A stretch of 64,000 nucleotides of DNA from Nocardiopsis coralli (GCF_014892575.1 NZ_JADBGI010000016.1:1-64000), one strand, 5' to 3'. Shown: positions 25,940 to 35,018, counted from the first letter of the stretch. Made by a program: numbers and translations. The notes: generated by a model not told the origin, from the sequence alone.

Positions 25940-27540
25940 TGGGCACTCCCGTGGGTCGAGGTGGAGGTCGGTTCCGCGTCCGCGGCCGACAGGGCGTCGG
26001 GGGCGGGTGCACCGTGCTCGGCGACGAACCGCTCGGCGTGTCCGGCGACCAGGTCGAGCACCTCGCTGATGTCGTCCACGGTGGCCTTGGGGTTGAGCAG
26101 CGTGAACTTCAGGTACGGGCGTCCGCCGACGGTCGTGCGCGCCACGAAGGCCGCACCGGAGTCCAGCAGCGCCTCGCGGGCGTAGCGGTTGGCGGCGTCG
26201 GCGAGGTCCTCGTCGACCCCGGGCAGCGCGCACCGGAAGACCAGCGTGCTCAGTGTCGGGCGGGTCACGACCGAGAAGCGCTCGTCCTGGTCGAGCAGCT
26301 GCCAGCCCTGCACCGCGAGGTCGAGCACCCCGTCGAAGAGTTCGCCGATGCCCTCGGCGCCCATCACACGCAGCGTCAGCCAGAGCTTGAGCGCGTCGAA
26401 ACGGCGGGTGGTCTGCAGGCTCTTGTCGACCTGGTTGGGCGACAGGATCGGGGTGCTGCCGTCCGAGCGGGAGTTGAGGTAGTCCGCGTGGTAGGTGACG
26501 TGGCGCAGGGTCACGCCGTCGCGTACCAGGACGGCGCTGGAGCTGACCGGCTGGAAGAACGACTTGTGGAAATCGACGGTCACCGAGTCGGCGCGCTCGA
26601 TGGCGCTGAGCAGGTGGCGGTGGCGCGAGACCAGCAGGCCGCACCCGTAGGCGGCGTCCACGTGCATCCACACACCGCTGCGCGAGCACAGGTCGGCGAT
26701 CTGCGGCAGGGGGTCGAGGCTGCCGAAGTCGGTGGTGCCGGCGGTGGCGACCACGGCGATGGGGAGGAGCCCCTCGGCCCGGCACCGCTTGAGCTCGGCG
26801 GCCAGGGCGTCCGGGCGCATACGGCGCCGGTCGTCGCAGGCGACGGAGACCACGGACTCGTAACCCAGGCCCAGGAGCGCGGCCGACTTGGCGACGCTGA
26901 AGTGGCCGACCTCCGAGGCCAGGACGCGCATCCGGGGGATGAGGTCGGCCAGGCGGGCGTCGGGGTCCTCGCGCTCGTGCGCCTCGTTGCGGGCGAGCAG
27001 CAGGGCCTGGAGGTTGGACTGGCTCCCGCCGCTGGTGAAGATCCCGTCGGAGGAGGACCCGAACCCGATACGGTCGCAGGTCCACTCGATCATGCGCTGC
27101 TCGATGAGGGTGCCGCCGGCGCTCTGGTCCCAGGTGTCGAGGGAGGAGTTGACCGCGGAGAGCACGGACTCGCCCATGAGCGCGGGCAGGACCACCGGGC
27201 AGTTGAGGTGCCCCATGTAGCGGGGGTGGTGGAAGTAGACGGCGTCGTCGAGGTAGAGGTGCTCGAGCTCGTCCAGGGCCGCGACGGGGTCGCCGAGCGG
27301 GCGGTCGAGGTCAACCGCTTCCATGCCGGGGCGCAGGTCCTCGGCGGTGGCACCGGTGAGAGGCTGTTCTGCGGCGGCCACTCTGCGGGCGACGCGGCCC
27401 GAGGCCTCGCGGGTGAGGTCGTGGTAGTGCTCAGCACTGCCGGCGTCGAACAGTTGCGCGAGGTGCTCCGGGGCCGGGTCCGGCGGATCGGCCGGCTCTG
27501 CGGCGTGCGGGTCCTCGACGGACCGCGCGAGCGAGCTCAT
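25936..27540 (-). CDS. desA: Lysine decarboxylase (PLP-dependent), desferrioxamine pathway
   Basis: A 534-residue group II PLP decarboxylase. The PLP lysine lies in [10 protein letters not shown] at about residue 326; HVDAAYGC and [12 protein letters not shown] are cofactor motifs. It decarboxylates lysine to cadaverine, the first step of desferrioxamine synthesis. ATG 27540 follows AGGAGG at seven bases. It is the first gene of desABCD, about 100 bp downstream of an iron box, so expression should rise when iron is low. The four des genes all overlap by four bases. Confidence 0.94.
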   Translation of the reverse strand: MSSLARSVEDPHAAEPADPPDPAPEHLAQLFDAGSAEHYHDLTREASGRVARRVAAAEQPLTGATAEDLRPGMEAVDLDRPLGDPVAALDELEHLYLDDAVYFHHPRYMGHLNCPVVLPALMGESVLSAVNSSLDTWDQSAGGTLIEQRMIEWTCDRIGFGSSSDGIFTSGGSQSNLQALLLARNEAHEREDPDARLADLIPRMRVLASEVGHFSVAKSAALLGLGYESVVSVACDDRRRMRPDALAAELKRCRAEGLLPIAVVATAGTTDFGSLDPLPQIADLCSRSGVWMHVDAAYGCGLLVSRHRHLLSAIERADSVTVDFHKSFFQPVSSSAVLVRDGVTLRHVTYHADYLNSRSDGSTPILSPNQVDKSLQTTRRFDALKLWLTLRVMGAEGIGELFDGVLDLAVQGWQLLDQDERFSVVTRPTLSTLVFRCALPGVDEDLADAANRYAREALLDSGAAFVARTTVGGRPYLKFTLLNPKATVDDISEVLDLVAGHAERFVAEHGAPAPDALSAADAEPTSTSTHGSAQ

Positions 27541-28302
27541 GGAAGGTCCTCCTGATTGCGGGCATGCCGGATGCATCCGTGGGCCGGATGCGGGCATGAG
27601 GGGGAGAGCGAACACATGGGGTGCGGGCGGGGACGTCCGGACCAAGGGAAGGCTAACCTAAAGCCCAGGGTTCGTACAGTGGCCGGTATGGGGCACTGCG
27701 TTCCACCGTGATCACCTTCAGTAGTGTTTCCCCCTCGGTCTCACGCGCGTGTGCGGGCTTACCTGCGGGGAGATGATCACTGAATGTGTTCGGAGGCTCG
27801 CTCGACTGCGTGCAGCCGGGTGTCCGAGTGGCTCGGATCCGTGGTGAATGCGACCCACATCACGGGGCCGGCGGACAACCGTGCGGTGGCGGCGGGGCGC
27901 TCGGGGCGGCGCGGGTCCGGGGTGTGCGGGGGTGGGCCGTGCGGCGCCGGGGTGCGGTGCGATGGTTTCCGGAATTCGGAGCGGTGCCTTTCTTTCTTCT
28001 CGGCCGGAAATTCGGAATGGGGTTCCCCGTGGGGTAGGGTTTTATTGCGACCTTCCTGGGTTTCGGTATCGGGTGTCGATTCCGGGGTTGGCCCGATGTG
28101 GACATGGGTCAGTTCTCCATGCCGTTTCGGCTGTCGATGGTGAGCGGTATGGCCCGATGTTCCGGGGTTTCGGTCCTCTGGCGTGAGGTCATTGCGGGGT
28201 GAATTCATGGCCGAACCCGGCCGTTCGCTGTTTTCTTTCTCCGGTTCTGTCTAGATTGATTCCCGGTTCACCGAAAACCCCCACTCAAGGAGAGTTGAGA
28301 TC
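27541..28302. other. Long intergenic region between desA and a secreted-protein gene
   Basis: This 762-bp stretch contains the desA iron box and the promoter of the gene at 28303. The part 27960-28290 is noticeably less GC-rich and contains runs such as CTTTCTTTCTTC and TTTTATTG. Several short open frames exist but none has a good start signal or recognisable protein. I see no RNA gene. Confidence 0.5.
27643..27661. promoter_or_regulatory. Iron box upstream of desA
   Basis: On the minus strand TTAGGTTAGCCTTCCCTTG has a perfect left half of the DtxR/IdeR consensus and about 14 of 19 matches overall. It lies 103 bp upstream of desA, as expected for iron-repressed desferrioxamine synthesis. Confidence 0.8.
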
Positions 28303-28959
28303 GTGAACTGGACCAAAAAATTCCTGGCAGGGATCGCCGCTGCGCCATTCCTCCTGGTCGCGCTCGCCCCGACCGCCACCGCACAGGAGGCCCCCTCGAC
28401 GCTCGAGGAGGGGCAGAGCGTCACCTTCGCCGTCGTCGACGCCGGCGAACTCCCCACCGACGGCCGCTTCGACTTCGAGGAGCTCGAGGACGCCGGGTTC
28501 GCCCCCGAGGACATCGAGGCCGCGGTGACCGGCGAGGACGGCGCCTCGGCCGACGACACCGCCCAGCAGAACCCCTACGAGATCGTCGACAGCTGGAACG
28601 ACGTCGACGGCGACGAGGTCACCATGCGCGCCGGCCGGTGGAGCGGCGGCGACACCGGGTTCGGCGAGTACAAGGTCGAGCAGAAGCACAACCTCGGAAC
28701 GGACGCGGTCCGCGCCTTCACCCAGAGCCCGGACGGCCTCGAGAAGGAGCACCAGTCCGGGACCAGCTACACCTACAGCACGACCGTGCTCCAGGTGGAG
28801 TGCAGCTGGTGGTTCTTCTGCGAAGTCGTAGACACGCAGCCCACGACGACCGTGGTGAACTTCCGCGACGCCAGGGGAGCGCCCTTCGGTGTGGTGACGT
28901 CCTACTGTGACGGGGTCCAGGGGCACTGCCCGGACTGGGTCCGCAACATCATTGCCTGA
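28303..28959 (+). CDS. Small secreted protein of unknown function
   Basis: A 218-residue protein with a clear Sec signal peptide: MNWTKK, then a hydrophobic core and an ATA cleavage site after residue 27. The mature part is acidic at first (TLEEGQSV, FDFEELEDAGF). It then has WNDVDGDEVTMRAGR, a segment resembling a strand-rich domain. Four Cys residues near the C-terminus (VECSWWFFCEV and YCDGVQGHC) probably form two disulfides. GTG 28303 follows AAGGAGAG. I recognise no family. It is monocistronic with its own AT-rich promoter region and terminator. Confidence 0.85.
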   Translation: MNWTKKFLAGIAAAPFLLVALAPTATAQEAPSTLEEGQSVTFAVVDAGELPTDGRFDFEELEDAGFAPEDIEAAVTGEDGASADDTAQQNPYEIVDSWNDVDGDEVTMRAGRWSGGDTGFGEYKVEQKHNLGTDAVRAFTQSPDGLEKEHQSGTSYTYSTTVLQVECSWWFFCEVVDTQPTTTVVNFRDARGAPFGVVTSYCDGVQGHCPDWVRNIIA

Positions 28960-28982
28960 CGCGAGTGCCGCCGGGTAGACCA

Positions 28983-29012
28983 CGGGGGCGCGGCCGGGCG
29001 GCCGCGCCCCCG
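28983..29012 (+). terminator. Terminator after the secreted-protein gene
   Basis: CGGGGGCGCGGCC (28983-28995), loop GGGC, then GGCCGCGCCCCCG (29000-29012): a perfect 13-bp stem. It ends 15 bp before the next start codon. Confidence 0.85.
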
Positions 29013-29027
29013 ACGGGAGGAGTGGCG

Positions 29028-29723
29028 ATGGAGCACGAGCAGTCGGGGCGGGCCGTGTCCGGGTCCCGCCGGTGGCCCGCCGCAGCGTGGTGGGCGCCCC
29101 TGCTCTTCGACCTCGCGGGGCTGCAGCGTGCCAACCCCGGGTCCCTGCTGAGCAGGGTGGACCTGGCCGGGGCGGACCCCGCTGGACCCGGGGCCGGCCC
29201 GGATCGATCGGGGGCGGCCCCGGGTGGGGCGCGTTCGCTCGCGGTTCGCCCCCGGATCACCGTCTCGCGCGACGGTCACCCCGAGACCCGCTTCGAGTGC
29301 GCCCCCGAGCCGGGGCCCGACGCCCTCCTGGCCGCCCTGCGCGCGGACGGGCCGGCTGAACCCGCCCCCGCCGACCACGGGACGGTCTTCTGGGACCCCG
29401 GGGCCGAGGCGGGGCCGGCCGAGCGCCACGCCTTCCTGCTCGACGAACTGTCCTCCTCGTCCGGTGCGTGGTCTCGGCGTGCCGACGAACCCTTCGACCT
29501 CCTTGGGCTCACCGTGCACGCCGACCGTGCCGCGACCGACCTGTGGGTGGGGCGGCCGCGCCGGGGCGACGCGCTCGTACTGCGGTTGCCCGCCCTCGCC
29601 CCCGTCGACATGATCGGGCTGACCTACGGCCTGGTCGAGCACCTGTGGGGGCTCGACGCGGAGGGGCTTCCGGAGGCGCCGCCGCTCGCGGGGCTGCCGG
29701 CGCACCTGGTGCACATGCGCTGA
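29028..29723 (+). CDS. Hypothetical protein
   Basis: A 231-residue predicted protein starting at ATG 29028 behind GGGAGGAG at a good distance. It has no signal peptide or clear membrane segment. Visible features are an Ala/Gly/Pro-rich middle (residues 45-70) and a C-terminal part with hydrophobic segments (DALVLRLPALAPVDMIGLTYGLVEHLW). I recognise no family or motif. Third-position GC bias and the ribosome binding site support coding, but the gene is uncertain. It is preceded closely by a terminator. Confidence 0.55.
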   Translation: MEHEQSGRAVSGSRRWPAAAWWAPLLFDLAGLQRANPGSLLSRVDLAGADPAGPGAGPDRSGAAPGGARSLAVRPRITVSRDGHPETRFECAPEPGPDALLAALRADGPAEPAPADHGTVFWDPGAEAGPAERHAFLLDELSSSSGAWSRRADEPFDLLGLTVHADRAATDLWVGRPRRGDALVLRLPALAPVDMIGLTYGLVEHLWGLDAEGLPEAPPLAGLPAHLVHMR

Positions 29724-30072
29724 TGCTCGGCGGGGCCGGGTTCCGGTACACGACGCCACCGGAAACCCCGTCCCCGAAGAATCTTCCGGAGTTTCCCGCG
29801 CGCCGGAAGCGGTGCTGTGCGGGCGACCCCGGGCCTGCGCGCCCGCGCGCGGAGCGGCCCGTCGCGGCCCTCCGTGTTCCGGGTCCGGAACGGGCGCGTA
29901 TGGTGGCTTTTGCCTGGCGGAGAGCGTGCAGCGACAACACGCGCCCTACGGGGCATCCGAGCCGGGCCGGGGCCCCTCCTGCGGGAGGGGCCTTCGTCAT
30001 GCCCGCCCGCGGCCGCCGGACTACCACCCAGTAACCTCGGTTCCGTTCCACCACCGACCCGGGGAGCGACCC
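29724..30072. other. Intergenic leader region of the enoyl-CoA hydratase gene
   Basis: About 350 bp with no gene. It contains an 8-bp inverted repeat GGGCGCGT (29892-29899) and ACGCGCCC (29939-29946), then a GCCC-TACG-GGGC mini-hairpin, then a strong hairpin at 29971-29992. This order looks like a structured leader with an attenuator but matches no riboswitch class that I know. Confidence 0.4.
29971..29992 (+). terminator. Hairpin terminator or attenuator before the enoyl-CoA hydratase gene
   Basis: GGCCCCTCC (29971-29979) pairs with GGAGGGGCC (29984-29992) around a TGCG loop, followed by TTCGTC. It could end transcription from 29028 or act as an attenuator 80 bp before the next gene. Confidence 0.6.
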
Positions 30073-30849
30073 ATGAGCGAGGAACTGTCCGTGCGCTTCG
30101 ACGGACACGTCGGCGTCCTGCGGGTGCACCGGCCGCCGCACAACCACTTCGACCTCGGCCTCCTGCGGGGCCTGGCCGACGAGGCCGAGAAGGCCGCCGC
30201 CTCCCCCGAGTGCCGCGCGCTCGTCCTGGCGTCCGAGGGCAAGAACTTCTGCGCCGGCCTCGACTTCTCCGGGACCGGCGTCGGCGACACCCCCGACCGG
30301 AGCCTGCGCGCCATCTACGCCGAGGGGCGCCGCCTGTTCGACCTGCCCGTCCCCGTGATCGCCGCCGTCCAGGGCGCGGCCGTCGGCGGAGGGCTCGGCC
30401 TGGCCTGCGCCGCCGACTTCCGCGTGGCCGCACCCTCGAGCCGGTTCCACGCCAACTTCGGCCGCCTCGGACTGCACCAGGGATTCGGCATCAGCCTCAC
30501 GCTCCCGCGCCTGGTCGGCGAGCAGAACGCCGCCGACCTGCTCTACACCTCCCGCCGCATCACCGGCACCGAAGCGCGCGCCATCGGCCTCGCCGACCAC
30601 CTCACCGAGGAGGACACCGCCGGCGCCGTGTTCGAGGCCGCCCTCGCGCAGGCCCGCAGCATCGCCGCGTCCGCGCCCCTCGCCGTGCGCTCCATGAAGG
30701 CCACCCTCCGCGCCGACCTGCGCGCGCAGCTGCCGGCCGCCATGGAACGCGAGGCGGCCGAACAGGTCGCGCTCATCAGCACCGACGACCACCGCGCCGG
30801 CGTCGCCGCCTCCCTCGACCGCAGTACCCCGACGTTCACCGGCACCTGA
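30073..30849 (+). CDS. Enoyl-CoA hydratase/isomerase family protein
   Basis: A 258-residue crotonase-fold protein. It carries LVLASEGKNFCAGLDFS and the oxyanion-hole motif GAAVGGGLGLACAADFRVA, then FGRLGLHQGFGISLTLPRLVG. It probably hydrates or isomerises an enoyl-CoA in fatty-acid or acyl-CoA breakdown. The second catalytic Glu position has GLHQGFG, so activity type cannot be fixed. ATG 30073 follows GGGGAGCG. It stands alone and converges with a small kinase gene 22 bp away. Confidence 0.88.
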   Translation: MSEELSVRFDGHVGVLRVHRPPHNHFDLGLLRGLADEAEKAAASPECRALVLASEGKNFCAGLDFSGTGVGDTPDRSLRAIYAEGRRLFDLPVPVIAAVQGAAVGGGLGLACAADFRVAAPSSRFHANFGRLGLHQGFGISLTLPRLVGEQNAADLLYTSRRITGTEARAIGLADHLTEEDTAGAVFEAALAQARSIAASAPLAVRSMKATLRADLRAQLPAAMEREAAEQVALISTDDHRAGVAASLDRSTPTFTGT

Positions 30850-30871
30850 CCCGGGCGTCACCGCCCCGCGG

Positions 30872-31399
30872 TCACGGGTCGTGGAGTGCGTGGAGGCCGC
30901 AGTCGTGCAGGATGCGGGCGACCGCCCCCTCCACGGTCCAGTGGCGGTCGATCGTGGTCTCACCGAGGCCCGGAACCAGATCGTGGTGACGCCACCAGCG
31001 GCGGAGCACGGGCTCGCCGAACTCCGCCGCCAGGGCTTTGTTCGAGTGCCGTTCCAGGGTCACGTCGAAGGGCAGGTCGAAGTAGTAGGCGCGGGTGCGG
31101 CCGGGGTGGTCGCGCGCGAGTGAAGTGAGCATCGCGCCGTAGTGGTCGGCGCGGAGGATCCCTTCGAGCACGACGTGGTAGCCGTGGGCGAGCGCGTGGC
31201 GCACCGTCAGGTCGATGAGACCGATGTTGGCCGCTCCCGGGCGGTCCTTCTCCCACAACAACGTCCGGCGCAGGTGGTCCTGTTCGACGAGGGCCATCCC
31301 GCGCCCGTGGGCCTCGCGCAGGGCATGAGCGGTCGTGCTCTTGCCGGAGGCGGAGTTGCCCCGCAGGACGACGAGGCACGACCCCTCGGCGGCGTTCAC
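30872..31399 (-). CDS. Small P-loop kinase (AAA_33/zeta-like)
   Basis: A 175-residue nucleotide-binding protein. Walker A GNSASGKST is at 14-22. VEQDHLRRTLLW and VVLEGILRADHYGAML resemble kinases acting on small molecules such as antibiotics or polynucleotides. The Arg-rich lid lies near LERHSNKA. GTG 31399 overlaps the amidase stop (GTGA), so the two genes are coupled. No antitoxin-like gene adjoins, so a toxin role is unlikely. Substrate is unknown. Confidence 0.8.
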   Translation of the reverse strand: MNAAEGSCLVVLRGNSASGKSTTAHALREAHGRGMALVEQDHLRRTLLWEKDRPGAANIGLIDLTVRHALAHGYHVVLEGILRADHYGAMLTSLARDHPGRTRAYYFDLPFDVTLERHSNKALAAEFGEPVLRRWWRHHDLVPGLGETTIDRHWTVEGAVARILHDCGLHALHDP

Positions 31400-32538
31400 G
31401 TTGCGGGGCCCGCGCAGCGTTCGGCGTCGCGCGCGGCGGACAACAGCGCCGCGTCCGCGTGGTGCGGTGCGACCAGGTGCAGGCCGACGGGCAGGCCGCG
31501 CCGGGTGCGCCCGGCCGGCAGGCTCACCGCGGGGTGTCCCGTGAGGTTGAACAACCACGTGAACCCCACGCTCATCACCTCGCCGGGGCCGGAATGGGGG
31601 TGCGGCGGGTTGGGTGTGGTCGGCGTCGCCAACAGGTCCGCGCCGGAGAACCCGGAGAAGAGCTGCGCGAGGGCCCGGGTGTTGCGGCGGTCCACGGGGT
31701 CGTGGTCCTGCACGTCGCCGTCCCCGCGCCGGGCGAACCAGGAATCGGCCGGATCGGTGAGTTCCACACGGGCGTCCACGGCCTCGACCGCGTCGGAGGC
31801 GCGTGCCCACCGGTGCAGGGTTTGTTCGGCGAGTTGGGCCACCTCGGGGTCGGGGTCGTTGAAGCCCAACGTGCGCGACCACGCCACCCGGATCCGCGTG
31901 GGTGGCGGGGCGGGGCGCGCGCCCAGGACCACCTTGCGGTACAGCTCCAGGTCGGCGACGGTGCGCGCGATCGGCCCGCCCACGGTGAGGCCCGCCCGGT
32001 CACGCGCGGGGAGCAGGCCGGTGGTCGGCTTGTAGCCGGACACCCCGCACCAGGCGGCCGGGATGCGGGTCGACCCGGCTCCGTCGCTGGCGGTCGCCCA
32101 CGGCACGGCGCCCGCGGCCACCGCCACCGCCGAGCCCGCCGAGGAGCCGCCGGGCACCGCGTCGCCGTCCCAGGGGTTGAGGGTGGGGCCCGCGTCGGTG
32201 CGGCCCCAGGTCTTCCACTCGGTTCCGGGGCCTGGTACGGACGTGGAACCGATCGGGACCGAACCCGCTGCGATGAGCGCCTGCGCCTGGCGGGAGTCGG
32301 TGCCCTCCGACGCCTTCACGGCCAAGGGGACCCCGGCCAGCGGGAGGTCGGTGCCGCGGGCGAGGGCGGCGTCGATGCGGGTGGCGAGCTCCAGGGCCTC
32401 CTCCGCCCACACCTGGGTGAAGGCGCGCAGGTGGGAGGTGCGCTCGACGGCCGCCAGCGCGTCCCGGACGGTGCCGGTCGCGCTCGCCTCGCCGCGGGCG
32501 ATACGGCGCGCGAGCGTGCCCGCGTCCGGCAGGTCCAC
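31396..32538 (-). CDS. Amidase (amidase signature family)
   Basis: About 380 residues with the Ser-cisSer-Lys triad: Lys in VKASEGTD, GGSSAGSAVAVAAG, and DGAGSTRIPAAWCGVSG. It hydrolyses an amide bond, substrate unknown. I place the start at GTG 32538, giving MDLPDAGTLARRIARGE, where similarity to amidases should begin. The frame stays open upstream through the repeat region, so the true start is uncertain. The upstream open frame encodes only Arg/Pro-rich repeats. It is slightly shorter than typical amidases and is followed by the P-loop kinase gene. Confidence 0.8.
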   Translation of the reverse strand: MDLPDAGTLARRIARGEASATGTVRDALAAVERTSHLRAFTQVWAEEALELATRIDAALARGTDLPLAGVPLAVKASEGTDSRQAQALIAAGSVPIGSTSVPGPGTEWKTWGRTDAGPTLNPWDGDAVPGGSSAGSAVAVAAGAVPWATASDGAGSTRIPAAWCGVSGYKPTTGLLPARDRAGLTVGGPIARTVADLELYRKVVLGARPAPPPTRIRVAWSRTLGFNDPDPEVAQLAEQTLHRWARASDAVEAVDARVELTDPADSWFARRGDGDVQDHDPVDRRNTRALAQLFSGFSGADLLATPTTPNPPHPHSGPGEVMSVGFTWLFNLTGHPAVSLPAGRTRRGLPVGLHLVAPHHADAALLSAARDAERCAGPAT

Positions 32539-33245
32539 CGGGACGCCGACGCCGCCGGCGGGTCCTTCGGCCGTTCCGGTCGGCTGGGCCTGCCGGGGCA
32601 CTCGGGGGGCGTGGTCGATTCGGTCCGTTCGGTCCACTGGGTCCACTCGGCCTCCTCGGGGGTGTCTCGGTCGCCGGCCCCGTGGGCCGGTCCGGACCGG
32701 GGGGTTCCTTCTGTTCCATGCGAACACGCGGCGCCGCCGCGGGACACCGCGGGGGCCGCTCCGGGAGGGCCCGTACGGGCCTGCCCCGGTGGGGCGGATC
32801 GATGTCGGGGCCCGGCCTCCGGCCGGACCTTCTGGTTCCTCGGGCGTCATGCGCTCGAGGCAGGGCCTGTCGGCCCGGCCTTTCCCGGGGCCGGGTTCTC
32901 CGGGCTCGGACCGGGATGGGTGGGGCGCGCTCGGCGTGGAGCCGTCGGCCTCCGGCTGTGCCCTCGGGGCACTGGGCTTCTGCGGGCGAAGGGTCACGCG
33001 GCGCCGCCGCGGGACACCGCGGGGGCTGCTCCGGGAGGGCCCGTGCGGGCCATCCCGGCGGGGCGGGTCGATGTGGTGGCTCGGCGCTCGGGAAGTTCGC
33101 GACGTTCGTGTGCTCGTGGCCGGGTGCTCGAAGGGCCTCGTGGGGGCTCGGGCACCGGCGGCCGGTTCCGACGCCCGGTGCGATGTGGAGGGCTCGGCCT
33201 CCGGCCGGGCCTTCTGGTGGTTCCGGGCCCCGGTCGGTTCGACGG
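32539..33245. other. Repeat-rich intergenic region between amidase and Nudix genes
   Basis: About 700 bp with no supported gene. It is built of mosaic repeats (listed separately). Long open frames on both strands are artefacts of the GC-rich repeats. Confidence 0.6.
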
Positions 33246-33278
33246 TCACGCGGCGCCGCCGCGGGACACCGCGGGGGC
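32725..33278. repeat. Mosaic repeat family with hairpin core, three copies
   Basis: CACGCGGCGCCGCCGCGG begins copies at 32725, 32995 and 33247 (spacing 270 and 252 bp). Each has a GCGGCGCCGC palindrome and a CCGCGG-GACA-CCGCGG hairpin (32737-32752, 33007-33022, 33259-33274). The first two copies share about 80 bp. A separate 40-bp module with GGCCTCCGGCCGG occurs at about 32799-32839 and 33180-33219. The third copy overlaps the 3' end of the Nudix gene. Confidence 0.85.
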
Positions 33279-33761
33279 ACCGGGGAATGGGGAACCCGGC
33301 GCGGTGCGGGAGGCCGTCCACGCGCGCAACAGGTCCATGTGCTCGGCGGCGAAATTCCGCAACTGGCGGGGTTCGAGCGCGGTCGCCCGGACCGCCTCCG
33401 GGGTGAGCGGCACGTGCACGGGGGTGTAGCGGCCGTTCGACGGCTGGTCGAACTCCGGCCCCGACCGCAGCGCGAAGTCCCACGCCCCCAGCCGCGCGGC
33501 GAAGACGTGCTGCATCCGCACCAGACCGGGGTGCCGCTCGACCACTACGTGCACCGGGACCGCCCATTCCAGCTCCCCGCCGATCTCCTCGCGCACCTCC
33601 CTGTGCAGCGCGTCGGTCAGGGTCGGGTCGCCGGGCTCCACCCCTCCGCCGACGGTGATGTGGTAGATGCCGGGACGGTCGGGGCGGTCGCGTTCCATGA
33701 GGAGCAGGGAGTCCCCGTCGAGCAGGAGGGCCCGGGCGCGGTGTTCGACGGTGTGTGCCAT
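33246..33761 (-). CDS. Nudix hydrolase family protein
   Basis: A 171-residue protein. The Nudix box reads GGVEPGDPTLTDALH followed by REVREEIG. The REVREEIG half is canonical, while the upstream Glu is replaced and the spacing is one residue longer than usual. It should hydrolyse a nucleoside diphosphate-linked substrate, unknown. I use ATG 33761 (MAHTVEHRARALLLD), where the domain starts. The last seven codons (VSRGGAA) come from the hairpin repeat at 33247, so the repeat has supplied the stop region. Confidence 0.85.
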   Translation of the reverse strand: MAHTVEHRARALLLDGDSLLLMERDRPDRPGIYHITVGGGVEPGDPTLTDALHREVREEIGGELEWAVPVHVVVERHPGLVRMQHVFAARLGAWDFALRSGPEFDQPSNGRYTPVHVPLTPEAVRATALEPRQLRNFAAEHMDLLRAWTASRTAPGSPFPGAPAVSRGGAA

Positions 33762-33892
33762 GCCTACCGACCTACCCCCGCCGGAGCCGGATCGCACGGG
33801 CCCGGAGGGCGGCGGTCCACCGTCCGCTGACAACCGGGTACCCGACGGGATAACGTCCGAGGACACGGCCACGCGGGGAACAGGGGCGACCC

Positions 33893-34933
33893 ATGGCGCA
33901 GGAACACCACATGCACGGACCGGCCACCGGCGAGCCGCAGGGCCGCGAGGACGCCGCGCGCCTGTGGCACAAGGCCGAGCCGGTCACCCCGATGGCGATC
34001 CGCGCCGTGGCCACCCTCGGCGTCGCCGACCACCTCGCCGACGGCCCCCGCACCGCACACGAACTCGCGGAGGCGGTCGGGGCGGAACCCGGATCCCTCG
34101 AACGGGTCCTCCGCCACCTGGTCACCGAAGAACTCTTCACCGCCCACGGCGACCGCTTCGCCCTGACCGCGACCGGCGAGGCCCTGCGCTCCGACCACCC
34201 GTGGTCGCTCCGGGAATGGATCACCGCGGACGGGGCCCTCGGGCGCGCCGACCTGTGCCTGTCCGAGCTGGCCCCGGCACTGCGCACGGGCGAGTCCGCC
34301 TACGGGCGGTACTTCCGCTCGACGTTCTGGGATGACCTCGCCGCCTCGCCCGAACTGGCGGCCTCCTTCGAGCGCGTCATGGGCTCCCGCATGGCCGAGC
34401 ACGCGCGCACCCTCGCGGGCATGTACGGGTGGGGTTCCCTGAGGCACGTCCTGGACGTCGGGGGCGGCGACGGGACCCTCCTGCATGAGCTCCTCGGCCG
34501 CTTCTCCTCGCTGCGCGGCACCGTCCTCGACCTCGCCGGCGCAGCGGACTCCGCGCGGAGGACGTTCCGGGACGCCGGTCTGGACGACCGGGGCGACGCG
34601 GTCGCCGGGGACTTCTTCAGCCCGCTGCCCGCCGGCCACGACGCCTATCTGCTCTGCTGGGTCCTGCACGACTGGGACGACGGCGCGGCCCTGGCGATCC
34701 TGCGCCGCTGCGCGGAGGCCGCAGGCCCCGGAGGCACGGTGCTGGTGGCCGAGTACGGCGGGGGAGCGGCCGTCACCGAGCTCGACGTGCGCATGCTCGC
34801 CTACTTCAACGGCCGCGAACGCGAGGTGGCCGAGCTCTCCGACCTGGCGGAGGGGGCGGGACTGTTCCTGGCCGGCGACCACAGCCGGCGCGGCATCACC
34901 CTGGCCGAGTTCACCGTCGGCCGCCCCGAATGA
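33893..34933 (+). CDS. SAM-dependent O-methyltransferase (PF00891 type)
   Basis: A 346-residue protein with an N-terminal winged-helix dimerisation domain (IRAVATLGVADHLADGP) and a Rossmann SAM domain. Motifs are VLDVGGGDGTLL, GDFFSPLPAGHDAYLL and LHDWDDGAALAILRRC; the His in LHDWDD is the usual catalytic base. It resembles O-methyltransferases of secondary metabolism. ATG 33893 follows GGGGCGACC. It is divergent from the Nudix gene and stands alone, so no pathway can be assigned. Confidence 0.88.
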   Translation: MAQEHHMHGPATGEPQGREDAARLWHKAEPVTPMAIRAVATLGVADHLADGPRTAHELAEAVGAEPGSLERVLRHLVTEELFTAHGDRFALTATGEALRSDHPWSLREWITADGALGRADLCLSELAPALRTGESAYGRYFRSTFWDDLAASPELAASFERVMGSRMAEHARTLAGMYGWGSLRHVLDVGGGDGTLLHELLGRFSSLRGTVLDLAGAADSARRTFRDAGLDDRGDAVAGDFFSPLPAGHDAYLLCWVLHDWDDGAALAILRRCAEAAGPGGTVLVAEYGGGAAVTELDVRMLAYFNGREREVAELSDLAEGAGLFLAGDHSRRGITLAEFTVGRPE

Positions 34934-35018
34934 GGCACGCCCCGCGGCTTTGCGCAGATCTCACCTCGGCTTCACATCCGGTAACCGGACGATAACGACG
35001 GTCCCCCATGCTGGGCCC

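Noticed and set aside
27777..28208. Short open frames in both directions between desA and 28303
   Set aside because: No ribosome binding sites, no recognisable motifs, and unusual composition for coding DNA here.
29758..29800. Another SARP-like box (CCGGAAACCCC and CTTCCGGAG) upstream of 30073
   Set aside because: Spacing and sequence do not match the two good boxes, and the position is over 250 bp from the gene.
30872..31399. Zeta-toxin
   Set aside because: The P-loop fits, but no antitoxin gene is adjacent and the gene is coupled to an amidase instead.
32539..33567. Long N-terminal extension of the amidase through the repeats
   Set aside because: It encodes only repeated Arg/Pro-rich sequence and overlaps the Nudix gene; the amidase domain begins near 32538.
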